From an uncultured Collinsella sp. (GTDB lineage: Bacteria > Actinomycetota > Coriobacteriia > Coriobacteriales > Coriobacteriaceae): a stretch of DNA of 17,722 nucleotides. Positions 7,321-14,115 of this stretch are shown piece after piece; the stretch's first letter is position 1, and every line of letters begins with the position of its first letter. The position numbers and the translations under genes were made by a program. Under the pieces are notes generated by a model. The model saw nothing but the letters and a program-made list of their open reading frames with translations, searched no databases and was not told where the DNA came from. The DNA is taken from assembly GCA_902470925.1 (NCBI GenBank), contig CABRIF010000043.1, positions 1 through 17,722 on the forward strand, read 5' to 3'.

Positions 7321-7697
7321 CTAGGGTTCGGGTTTTGGCCATTTGGGATTGTAGCCACATCCAAGGTTCGGGTTTTTGCCGTTCGGGGCTGCAGCCCCGC
7401 ATCCCGGGTTCGGGTTTCGGCCATCTGGAGCAGCGCAACGCATCGAGGGTTCGGGTTCTGTCCATCCGTGCAACTAGGGTTCGGCCCCGATCCATCTGGG
7501 GGCGAAAAACGGCCCTGAACGGCCAAAGCGCGAACCCTGGATACGCCGATGGACAACATGCGAACCCGGGATTGTCAGACGGCCAAAACGCGAACCCGGA
7601 ATCGTCAGATGGACGAAACACGAACCCTGAATCCGTCGATGGACGAAAGCCGAACCCGAAATCGGCCGATGGACGAAATCCGCACCCGATTCTCCGG
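7321..7697. repeat. Interspersed 30-bp repeat array 2 (upstream of the toxin-antitoxin pair)
   Basis: The left half holds forward units (GGGTTCG-type cores at 7324, 7364, 7406, 7447 and 7477). The right half holds six reverse units at exact 30-bp steps (7518, 7548, 7578, 7608, 7638 and 7668), each close to GATGGACGAAATCCGAACCC plus about 10 variable bases. The orientation switches at about 7484-7517. There are no unique spacers of CRISPR type. Bases 7472-7537 are identical to 8609-8674 in array 3. Decapeptide-repeat reading frames cross it on both strands, but I see no ribosome-binding site and call it non-coding. Confidence 0.88.
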
Positions 7698-7779
7698 CAG
7701 GCCACACCCGTGTCGCATGTGCTCGACGGCGGCAACGTAACGCGCAGCCCACCCAGCATCCGTCTTCCCGTTCTGTGAT

Positions 7780-7795
7780 AGTATGAAATCATACT
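7780..7795. promoter_or_regulatory. Operator palindrome of the RelB/YafQ-type module
   Basis: AGTATGAAATCATACT is a perfect inverted repeat (7-bp arms, 2-bp centre) 26 bp before the antitoxin ATG. An overlapping pair GAAATC/GATTTC follows. Antitoxins of this class autorepress at such sites. I could not define -35 and -10 boxes with confidence. Confidence 0.65.
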
Positions 7796-7821
7796 GAGAT
7801 TTCATAGGACTGGAGGTCTCT

Positions 7822-8136
7822 ATGGCACTTCTTCAGACCCATATCGATGACGATATCAAGGCGCGCGCCGACAAGGTGTTCGCACGAAGCGGGCTCACGT
7901 CCGCCATGGCGGTAAAAGTGATGGTGACCCAGGTTGCGAACACGGGCATCAGCCCCTTCGATGGGCTGTTCTCTACCCCATCCGGCCAGGCGTTCAGCGA
8001 CGAGGTGAGAATCGCGATGTTGCGCGAGGAGGCCATCGAGGCGGGCCTGCTCCCCGATGACTCGTTCGGCGCGGGAACCATGCCGAACGAGGTCCTCGAC
8101 CTTCTCGATGTAACGGAAGACGAGGTCGCACTATGA
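7822..8136 (+). CDS. Type II antitoxin, RelB/DinJ family
   Basis: The 104-residue product begins LLQTHIDDDIKARADKVFAR, then SGLTSAMAVKVMVTQVANTG. This is the ribbon-helix-helix DNA-binding and dimerisation pattern of RelB/DinJ antitoxins (a short beta strand, then two helices within residues 1-45). The C-terminal half is acidic (LLDLLDVTEDEVAL-like ending) and would wrap the toxin. A GGAGG site fixes the start. It overlaps the toxin gene by 4 nt (ATGA), the usual coupling, and is preceded by a perfect palindrome at 7780-7795. The local bases are less GC-rich than the flanking repeats, and the module sits between two homologous repeat arrays, which fits a mobile or horizontally acquired cassette. 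Confidence 0.88.
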   Translation: MALLQTHIDDDIKARADKVFARSGLTSAMAVKVMVTQVANTGISPFDGLFSTPSGQAFSDEVRIAMLREEAIEAGLLPDDSFGAGTMPNEVLDLLDVTEDEVAL

Positions 8137-8447
8137 CTTGGGACGTGCGCGCCAGCGCATCGTTCTGGGCAACGGTCCGGCCCTTTAAGGAGCAATATCC
8201 GAGAAACGAGTATGTCGCCATAATCAAAACGATTCGCGAGGCCATCGCCGAACTGCAAAGCGAGGGACGAATCATCGAGACCGGGTGGTCCGAGCACCGG
8301 CTCAAGAGAAGCCCGTTCGACGACGGCAACCACTTCGAGTTCCATATCCACGATGACGACGTGCTTGTCGTTTACTTCAAACGGGAACGCAACCACAGGA
8401 TCAGAATGGTCGGCGTCTATAGCCACAAAACGATACCGGCGGGCTGA
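8133..8447 (+). CDS. Type II toxin, YafQ/RelE-like mRNA interferase
   Basis: Toxins of this fold cleave mRNA in the ribosomal A site. The 104-residue product has an N-terminal helical hairpin (about residues 10-45), then a C-terminal sheet with EHRLKRSP (His55), HFEFHIHDDDVLVVYFKR (His67, His71, His73) and RIRMVGVYSHKTI (His98). The His-rich sheet and the terminal Tyr-Ser-His match the catalytic layout of YafQ, where histidines and a terminal-strand His act in cleavage. It is translationally coupled to the antitoxin through ATGA. AGA and AGG arginine codons are used more freely than in the flanking housekeeping genes. A plain RelE toxin is the alternative label. Confidence 0.85.
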   Translation: MTWDVRASASFWATVRPFKEQYPRNEYVAIIKTIREAIAELQSEGRIIETGWSEHRLKRSPFDDGNHFEFHIHDDDVLVVYFKRERNHRIRMVGVYSHKTIPAG

Positions 8448-8511
8448 GCGGCACTCATGCAACGACAGCAGGCGTGCCGGGACAAATACGTCAGGGCAAA
8501 GCCAGGACTCA

Positions 8512-8935
8512 GGGTTCACGTATCGACCGTCGAGGAATTTAGGGGTTCGGGTCTCGGCCATCCGAAGTGGAGCCCCGTATCCCGGGTTCGGGTTTCGGCC
8601 ATCCACGTAACTAGGGTTCGGCCCCGATCCATCTGGGGGCGAAAAACGGCCCTGAACGGCCAAAGCGCGAACCCGGGATCGTCAGATGGACGAAATCCGC
8701 ACCCGGAATCCACCGATGGACGAAATCCGAACCCTGGATAAAATGCGCCACCCGGATGAAACAAGACCGCACCCTGCACTCCGCAGCGGTCGTCGCATCG
8801 GCCCCGAACGGCTTGAACACGAACCCGGAATCCACCGATGGACGAAATCCGCACCCGGGATTGACAGATGGACGAGATCCGAACCTGGAGCAAGCTTCGC
8901 AGCCTCGATGGAACAAGACCGCACCCTACACTCGG
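8512..8935. repeat. Interspersed 30-bp repeat array 3 (downstream of the toxin-antitoxin pair)
   Basis: Forward cores lie at 8512, 8543, 8584 and 8614 (steps 31, 41 and 30). The array then switches orientation through a core identical to that of array 2. Reverse units follow at 8655, 8685 and 8715, and after a break at 8807, 8837 and 8867 (steps of exactly 30). A longer block is partly duplicated: 8715-8781 and 8867-8934 both run from a reverse unit into an ACAAGACCGCACCCT word. I see no gene. Confidence 0.88.
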
Positions 8936-9247
8936 CGCCCACCGCATCGGCTTTGCAGCCATGCGCCGCCCCAACGCGACCGTCACCGCAGCTGTCGCCT
9001 CTGCCGCCCCACCGCGAATGTCATCGCAACCGCCGTCGGCAACCGCTGCTCCGTTCGCGCTCTTCAGTACGCGATTCGCCGACGCGACTGTCACCGCCAC
9101 CGCCCGACCGCAGCCGTCCCGCCGCGGCCGTCACTGTAGCCGTCACCGCCACCGCGACTATCACCGCAGCCGTCACCGCCACCGCCCGGCCACAGCCGCC
9201 ATCGCTGCCACCGCAACCGTCCCGCAACCGCTCGGCCGCAGTCGCCG
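8936..9247. repeat. C-rich low-complexity spacer with a 30-bp periodic block
   Basis: The sequence is dominated by ACCGCC, CAGCCG and GTCACCGC words. At 9138-9167 and 9168-9197 two adjacent 30-bp units share AGCCGTCACCGCCACCGC at the same phase. This spacer abuts the 3' end of argJ. The open frames here are low-complexity and I do not accept them as genes. Confidence 0.6.
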
Positions 9248-10489
9248 CTACCGACGTGGCGGCATGGCCTCGCAGGTCCACATGGTGGTAGCGCACGAAC
9301 CGGCGCCCAGATCGGCCGACACAACCAGCTCGGGCCCCTCGATACGGCGCGCCAGCTCCTCAGCATCGAACGGCACCGCCACACCTGCGCGGCACAGCGG
9401 CACGCCCATGATGTCGATGGACACGCCCGCCTGCTCGAACGCCGCCCCGCTCATGCCCAGCACGGAAGCCACCAGGCCCCAGTCGCCCGCGCGCGCCATC
9501 AGCGCTTCGTGCACCCGCGGGGAGGTCGCCACCGCGCGCGCCGCCGCATCGGCGTCGCCATCCGTGGCGGCCCCGGTCACATTCACCGTCACCAGCCGCG
9601 AAGCGCCCGCACTATCGAGCGCGATGCTGCGCGCCAGGCTCTCGCACACCACGCGCAGGGCATGGACGAACTCCTCGAACGCCGGCGTCCCCTCCTCGAT
9701 TTGCGGCACGTCGACGCCCGCCGCGCCCGTGGCGAGCAGCAGGCACGTGTCGTTGGTCGAACTGCCGGAATCCACCGTCACCTTGTTGAAAGTTCGCTCC
9801 ACGCATGCTCCCAGCGCCGCGCGCAGCGCCTGCTCGCCGATCGGAGCATCGGTGGTGAGCACGGCGATCATCGTGGCCATGTTCGGCATCACCAGGCCCG
9901 ACCCCTTGCACATGCCGCCCACGGTGAAGGAACAGTCCACGTATTCGAGCACCTGGCTGTCGTAGGTGAGGGCGAACTGCTTGGGATGGGAGTCGCCGGT
10001 CATGATGGCGCGCGCGGCGTCCGGGCCGCCTGCCGACGAGCAGGCGTCAACCGCCGCGGGCAGGCCGATCTCGAACCGATCGATCCCCAGCGGCACCCCG
10101 ATCACGCCGGTTGACGCCGCCAGCACCTCGACGGGCTCGCACCCGATGATCTGCGCGGCGATATCGCACGCCTCGGAGGCCACCGCCACGCCCGCCTGCC
10201 CGGTGGCGGCATTGGCGTTGCCGGCGTTCACCATGACCGCCTGCGCCCTGCCGCAACCCGCCTGGCCGAGATGCGCGCGACTCACCGCAACGGGCGCGGC
10301 GCAGAAGCGGTTACGCGTGAACATGCCCGCACACGGCACGGGGGCATTCGCCATCACCAGCGCCAAGTCCAGGCGGTTGGGATCGTCGGTAAACCCGGCG
10401 TGGATACCGCAGGCTTTGATGCCCGCCGCGCTGGCAACGCCTCCGTCGGCGATCACCCGCATCTTCGATTCAAACAGCTCGATATCCAT
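9248..10489 (-). CDS. argJ: Bifunctional ornithine/glutamate N-acetyltransferase, C-terminus altered
   Basis: ArgJ transfers acetyl groups from acetylornithine to glutamate (and, in bifunctional forms, from acetyl-CoA) in arginine synthesis. It self-cleaves before a conserved Thr. The motifs are SAAGIKACGIHAG near the N-terminus, MFTRNRFCAAPV, VNAGNANAATG, ASTGVIGVPL, the cleavage site MPNMATMIAVLTTDA, FNKVTVDSGSSTNDT, and SADLGAGSCATTMWTCE at the end. Family members normally continue about ten more residues (like DYVRINADYRT). Here the frame reads AMPPRR and stops where C-rich spacer DNA begins, so the last strand is missing. I chose the ATG at 10489. One at 10516 has a better GGAAGG site but would lie only about 8 nt after the predicted transcription start. 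No other arginine gene is adjacent. Activity is uncertain. Confidence 0.88.
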   Translation of the reverse strand: MDIELFESKMRVIADGGVASAAGIKACGIHAGFTDDPNRLDLALVMANAPVPCAGMFTRNRFCAAPVAVSRAHLGQAGCGRAQAVMVNAGNANAATGQAGVAVASEACDIAAQIIGCEPVEVLAASTGVIGVPLGIDRFEIGLPAAVDACSSAGGPDAARAIMTGDSHPKQFALTYDSQVLEYVDCSFTVGGMCKGSGLVMPNMATMIAVLTTDAPIGEQALRAALGACVERTFNKVTVDSGSSTNDTCLLLATGAAGVDVPQIEEGTPAFEEFVHALRVVCESLARSIALDSAGASRLVTVNVTGAATDGDADAAARAVATSPRVHEALMARAGDWGLVASVLGMSGAAFEQAGVSIDIMGVPLCRAGVAVPFDAEELARRIEGPELVVSADLGAGSCATTMWTCEAMPPRR

Positions 10490-10530
10490 GTGCCACCGCT
10501 TTCGTGCCCATCGCATGTTGCCTGCCTTCC

Positions 10531-10558
10531 AGTGTAGCGGGCGGCGGGCGCGATACAA
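10531..10558 (-). promoter_or_regulatory. Predicted argJ promoter
   Basis: On the minus strand TTGTAT (10553-10558), a 16-nt spacer and TACACT (10531-10536) resemble a sigma-70-type promoter. Transcription would start near 10524, giving about a 35-nt leader to the ATG at 10489. I see no arginine-operator palindrome. Confidence 0.4.
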
Positions 10559-10879
10559 CGCTTGACATCTCCGGAGACGGGCGGTTGAAATCAGATGCCA
10601 GCTTGCGCCTGGATATGCCCATGCCCATGTGACGAGCCAAAATAAGAACCGTATGACCGCAGTGCTATGGACCTCTCATTCGTCCAGAAACGGAGACAGC
10701 CGCGTGTTCAAATAGCGTTCTTCAACCTCCATTGCCCCAATAGCCCCTCATGTAGCAACAAGACAACTCCGCTGAACACAACATCAGGAGGAACGAAGGT
10801 GCGCGAGCTATGCTCCGGAAACAAGGCGGCAGAAGGCAATGACGTGACGCTCTGGACCTTCCCGATAACGCCACAATCA
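10559..10879. other. Intergenic region between argJ and the AbiE pair
   Basis: This region is less GC-rich than its surroundings. A plus-strand frame is open from 10667 into the AbiEi gene, and GTG at 10799 has a GGAGG-like site in front. I still reject the extension, because residues before the AbiEi start do not resemble the family. A short stretch reading GGTKVRE (about 10788-10808) resembles GGTKVRN inside AbiEi and could be a remnant or coincidence. No other gene is supported. Confidence 0.4.
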
Positions 10880-10903
10880 CCTACAATTATCGTTATATGT
10901 AGG
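10880..10903. promoter_or_regulatory. Inverted repeat before the AbiE operon
   Basis: CCTACA (10880-10885) and TGTAGG (10898-10903) form a 24-bp inverted repeat with an AT-rich centre (ATTATCGTTATA), the only AT-rich patch here and so a likely promoter. AbiEi-type antitoxins are known to autorepress at inverted repeats upstream of their operon. Confidence 0.55.
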
Positions 10904-10930
10904 CTCTTATGGCTTTCGAAAGGAATGAGC

Positions 10931-11473
10931 GTGCTACTCACCTACCAGGAAGCGCTGGCCAAGCTCGGGAGCAGGTATCGTGTGCGGAAGGCGGTATCGA
11001 AAGGGGCGCTCCACCACATCGGTCGGGGGATATACTCAACCAGCCGGAGCGAGGACACCCTCGCCGTGATCGCGAAGCGCTACCCCGATGCCATCCTGAC
11101 CGGGCAGACTGCCCTCTATGCCCACGGTCTCGTGACCACACCCCCCGACCGAATCGACCTGGCGACGAAGCGCGGCGGGACCAAGGTGCGCAATGCCGCC
11201 ATACGCCAACACTTCATACCGGCGGAGTGGCTGAACGTCGGAAAGTCAACTGTCTTGATGGACGGAGCCGAACTCGCCGCGTACGACCCCGAGCGCATGC
11301 TCCTCGAGCTCATCCGCTCGCGCAACAAGCTGCCCTACGATCTCTACCGAGAAGCCGTCGCCTCGTTCCGCAAGCGCGCGGAACAGCTGGATATATACAG
11401 GATGCAGGATTACGCGGAAGCAATCCCGCGTGGCGAAGCGCACCTGGAGCGCGCGATGGAGGAGGTGTTCTGA
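10931..11473 (+). CDS. Type IV antitoxin AbiEi, transcriptional regulator
   Basis: The 180-residue product starts with an AbiEi winged-helix region: LTYQEALAKLGSRYRVRKAV, then a GALHHIGRGIYS turn (about residues 3-42). The family's middle region follows, with YPDAILTGQTALYAHGL and PPDRIDLATKRG, and a helical C-terminal part. I prefer GTG at 10931 because AAAGGA sits 6 nt before it. The in-frame ATG at 10925 is almost fused to that site and adds only two residues. The stop overlaps the toxin start (TGATG). In characterised AbiE systems this protein represses the operon and counteracts the AbiEii nucleotidyltransferase without binding it. The inverted repeat at 10880-10903 fits autoregulation. 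Confidence 0.85.
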   Translation: MLLTYQEALAKLGSRYRVRKAVSKGALHHIGRGIYSTSRSEDTLAVIAKRYPDAILTGQTALYAHGLVTTPPDRIDLATKRGGTKVRNAAIRQHFIPAEWLNVGKSTVLMDGAELAAYDPERMLLELIRSRNKLPYDLYREAVASFRKRAEQLDIYRMQDYAEAIPRGEAHLERAMEEVF

Positions 11474-12285
11474 TGGACCTGAACGAAATGAGAGCGCGCT
11501 ACGAACGCAAGGAGGGCTATTCCCGCCTCAATGCGACCGCGCGCGTCTGCCAGGACGTGATTCTCTCCAAACTTGCGACATCGAGCATGCGCAACCGAGT
11601 GACGGTCAAAGGCGGGGTCCTGATGTGCGCGCTATCGGGGAGCAAGCGCCGCGCAACCCAGGACATAGACCTCGACTTCGTACGATACCCGATGACCAAC
11701 ACATCCATCCGGTCCTTCATATCCGCCCTCTCGAACCTCGGCGACGGCATTGACGTTCGCGTCGTCGGCGAGATAGAGGAGTTGTCGCAGCAGGACTACA
11801 GGGGCAGGCGCATCAACCTCGAGATCAGCGATGGCCACAGCACGTTCGACACCAAACTCGACCTGGGCGTCCACGCAAGCGCCGCGATGGAGCAGGACGA
11901 ACTGTGCTTCGATGTGGCGCATCAGCAGGAGGGCGTCTGCCTGCTAGCAAACTCGAAAGAGCAGGTGTTCGCGGAGAAGCTCACGTCCCTACTACGCCAC
12001 GGCATCCGCAGCACGCGTTACCGCGATCTTTACGACATGTATTACATCGGCCACAGGAGGGACCTCGACAAAAAGAGGCTCGCGCGCTACATCCGCGACG
12101 CAATCCTCGACGACCCGGACATGTGGGACGGGAGCATCGAGGACGTCGTCAGGCGCATCGAGCGCACGCTCTCCAACCGCCGGTTCCTCGCGCGGATGAA
12201 ATCCTCCCACAGGGACTGGATCGGCAAGAGCGCCGAGGATGTTGCCCGGTGGCTCCCCAGGTTCCTAAGAACCTTGTACCGATAG
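11473..12285 (+). CDS. Type IV toxin AbiEii, nucleotidyltransferase
   Basis: The 270-residue product has the DNA polymerase beta-like nucleotidyltransferase signature: VKGGVLMCAL (KGG at 46-48), then KRRATQDIDLDF with Asp64 and Asp66 as metal ligands, and TKLDLGV further on. The family motif SKEQVFAEKLTSLLRHG followed by RYRDLYDMYYI is clear. Related toxins block growth by modifying tRNA 3' ends, and AbiE can cause abortive infection against phage; that role here is inferred. A strong GGAGGAGG site lies within the end of the antitoxin gene, and the genes overlap by 1 nt. Frequent AUA, CGA and AGG codons (for example in DID and EIE) differ from the neighbouring GC-biased genes and suggest horizontal acquisition. 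Confidence 0.9.
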   Translation: MDLNEMRARYERKEGYSRLNATARVCQDVILSKLATSSMRNRVTVKGGVLMCALSGSKRRATQDIDLDFVRYPMTNTSIRSFISALSNLGDGIDVRVVGEIEELSQQDYRGRRINLEISDGHSTFDTKLDLGVHASAAMEQDELCFDVAHQQEGVCLLANSKEQVFAEKLTSLLRHGIRSTRYRDLYDMYYIGHRRDLDKKRLARYIRDAILDDPDMWDGSIEDVVRRIERTLSNRRFLARMKSSHRDWIGKSAEDVARWLPRFLRTLYR

Positions 12286-12320
12286 GAACGACCCGCAAGC
12301 CAGCAGCCCCCGCACGCAAA

Positions 12321-12355
12321 AGGCCCTCGGAACAGTCGCGCCGTTCCGAGGGCCT
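12321..12355 (-). terminator. Intrinsic terminator of the alcohol dehydrogenase gene
   Basis: A perfect 13-bp stem (AGGCCCTCGGAAC / GTTCCGAGGGCCT) has a 9-nt loop. On the minus strand it is followed by TTTTG, so it best terminates the dehydrogenase transcript, about 190 nt past its stop. It also lies 35 nt after AbiEii and may stop transcription from both sides. The remaining spacer to 12543 is C-rich and empty. Confidence 0.75.
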
Positions 12356-12543
12356 CTCGAGCATTGCATACGATGCACGCCAACCGCACCGCACGCACCG
12401 AGCGCGCAGCGGGCGACAACCGCGCCGCACACGGCGGCCGCGCGTCAAACGCCAGTCGCACCGCCGCGCATCAACCGCACGGCGAATGCCGGGCGTGCGG
12501 CACGCTCAACGCACGTCGAACATGCCGCGCGGGACCGGATGCC

Positions 12544-13758
12544 TTAGAAATCCACGTCCTGATCGTTGTAGACGCACTCGAGGAGCTGCTCCATCTCCTC
12601 CTGCGTGGGCGTGCGCGGGTTAGACAGCGTGCAGGCGTCCAGAATCGCGTTGGCGGCCACGTCATGCTTCTTGGCCTCGAACTCGGCGTAGTCGATGATC
12701 GACTCGTCGGCCTTCACGCCGCCGGCGCCGTAGTTCTTGATGCCCTGCGGGATGTCCAGCGCGTCGTTGAGGTCGCGGATCTTCTGCACCAGGGCAGCCA
12801 CGAGCTCCTCGTCGGTCTCGCCGGCCAGGTGCAGAACCTCCTTGGCGATGAAGGCATAACGGCTGCGGGCGCGCTCGTCGCGGGCGTTGAACTGGATGAC
12901 CTTGCCCAGGTACATGGCGTTGGCGCACCCGTGGATGATGTGATCGCCGGAGAAGGCGGCGCCGGTCTTGTGCGCCATGGAGTGCACGATGCCGAGCAGG
13001 CCGCTCGAGAAGGCGATGCCGGCGATGCACTGGGCGTCGTGCATGTGCTGACGGGCCTCATGGTCGCCGCTATAGGACTTGGGCAGCCACTCGACGATCT
13101 CGCGGATGGCGTGCAGCGCGTTGCCGTCGGTATACATGGAGCCGGCCGTGGAGACATAGGCCTCGATGGCGTGGGTGAGCGCATCCATACCGGTGTGGGC
13201 GCACAGCTTGGCGGGCATGGTGTAGGTGAGCTCGGGGTCGACGATGGCGACATCGGGGGTGATGTTGAAGTCGGCCAGCGGGTACTTGATGCCCTTCTCG
13301 TAGTCGGTGATGACGGAGAACGCGGTGACCTCGGTGGCGGTGCCGGAGGTGGAGGCGATGGCGCAGAAGCGGGCCTTCTGACGCAGCTCCGGGAAGCTGA
13401 ACGGCACGACGGCCTGCTCGAAGGTCTCCTCCGGATACTCATAGAACAGCCACATGGCCTTGGCGGCATCGATGGGCGAGCCACCGCCGATGGCGACGAT
13501 CCAATCGGGGCCGAACTCGGTCATGGCCTCGGCGCCACGCTTGACGGTCTCCACGGACGGATCGGACTCGACGCCCTCGAAGATCTTGACCTCGAAGCCG
13601 GCCTCTTTCAGATCGGCCTCGACATCCTGCAGAAAGCCGCCACGGCGCATGGAGCCGCCGCCGGTCACGATCATGGCGCGGGTGCCCTTGAGGTTCTTCA
13701 CCTCGTGGCGAGCGCCCTCACCGAAGAACAGGTCGCGCGGATTGGTAAAACGTCCCAT
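12544..13758 (-). CDS. Iron-containing alcohol dehydrogenase (butanol dehydrogenase-like)
   Basis: Group III alcohol dehydrogenases reduce aldehydes to alcohols with NAD(P)H, here probably regenerating cofactor during fermentation. The 404-residue product starts at 13758, after GGAGG at 7-nt spacing. It contains VTGGGSMRRGG (31-41), the dinucleotide-binding IGGGSPIDAAKA (90-101), STSGTATEVT (137-145) and the metal site: Asp192 and His196 in GMDALTHAIEAY, His259 in VHSMAHKTG and His273 in GDHIIHG. The spacing equals that of FucO (Asp196, His200, His263, His277). His263 matches the conserved catalytic-site His267. Substrate cannot be read from sequence. The gene is monocistronic, with a putative promoter at 13929-13956 and a good terminator. 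Confidence 0.92.
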   Translation of the reverse strand: MGRFTNPRDLFFGEGARHEVKNLKGTRAMIVTGGGSMRRGGFLQDVEADLKEAGFEVKIFEGVESDPSVETVKRGAEAMTEFGPDWIVAIGGGSPIDAAKAMWLFYEYPEETFEQAVVPFSFPELRQKARFCAIASTSGTATEVTAFSVITDYEKGIKYPLADFNITPDVAIVDPELTYTMPAKLCAHTGMDALTHAIEAYVSTAGSMYTDGNALHAIREIVEWLPKSYSGDHEARQHMHDAQCIAGIAFSSGLLGIVHSMAHKTGAAFSGDHIIHGCANAMYLGKVIQFNARDERARSRYAFIAKEVLHLAGETDEELVAALVQKIRDLNDALDIPQGIKNYGAGGVKADESIIDYAEFEAKKHDVAANAILDACTLSNPRTPTQEEMEQLLECVYNDQDVDF

Positions 13759-13775
13759 ACTGATACCTCCCGTTC

Positions 13776-13819
13776 GCGGGCGTTGCTGCCCGCAGTTGCA
13801 CAGGGCCACCCGATGGCCC
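13776..13819 (-). promoter_or_regulatory. Two small hairpins in the dehydrogenase leader
   Basis: GCGGGC/GCCCGC (13776-13781, 13788-13793; loop 6) and GGGCCA/TGGCCC (13803-13808, 13814-13819; loop 5) lie just upstream of the GGAGG site at 13766-13770. They could protect the mRNA 5' end or tune translation. In DNA this GC-rich, chance remains possible. Confidence 0.3.
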
Positions 13820-13928
13820 CGCAAGGACCGTGCCATGCGCCAGACGAAGCGCACCGACGCCCGCCCCGCGCAAGCGCGCCCGCCGCATTCGCAGGGGCCC
13901 GCACGCGCCGCAAGAGGGCGTCGGCCTC

Positions 13929-13956
13929 ATTCTACCCCGCCTGGGCACCCCTCCAA
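13929..13956 (-). promoter_or_regulatory. Predicted promoter of the alcohol dehydrogenase gene
   Basis: On the minus strand TTGGAG (13951-13956), a 16-nt spacer and TAGAAT (13929-13934) form a plausible promoter. The same TAGAAT -10 is used in the predicted alpha-glucoside promoter. It implies a leader of about 165 nt. The rest of the divergent 13759-14115 region is GC-rich with no gene. On the plus strand TACACT at 14063-14068 may be the -10 of the next gene, without a clear -35. Confidence 0.4.
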
Positions 13957-14115
13957 CCCCCTTCGCGGCGAGCGGCCCCAACCGCTCGGTAAACGGTGGG
14001 TACGCACGCACACCAGCCGGTGCGCGAGCTGTGCTCTTCTCGTTCCCCGTAGCCGGAAGCGCTACACTAGAGGGCTAAACCTACCGCAACCGCACGACCG
14101 CTGTAAGGGAGCCCC

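Noticed and set aside
7500..7700. CRISPR array
   Set aside because: The 30-bp units follow each other without unique spacers, differ from unit to unit, invert within the array, and no cas gene is nearby.
7549..7740. Plus-strand decapeptide-repeat frame (MDEIRTRNRQ-like) across array 2, and similar frames in arrays 1 and 3
   Set aside because: A 30-bp period keeps any frame open. Frames are open on both strands, the unit occurs in both orientations, and no ribosome-binding site is seen. I therefore treat them as non-coding repeat.
7100..7792. 230-residue minus-strand frame with repeated GFGFRPS words
   Set aside because: It is the reverse reading of the same repeat array, runs through the xpt 3' end and the toxin-antitoxin operator, and has no start signal.
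8686..9291. Ala/Thr/Pro-rich plus-strand frame from array 3 into the argJ end
   Set aside because: Low-complexity repeat translation that ends antisense to argJ; no start signal.
10708..10941. 77-residue minus-strand frame before the AbiE pair
   Set aside because: No ribosome-binding site, it overlaps the AbiEi start and operator, and no family is recognised.
12364..13992. 542-residue plus-strand frame opposite the alcohol dehydrogenase
   Set aside because: An antisense shadow; the minus frame carries all dehydrogenase motifs and a GGAGG site.
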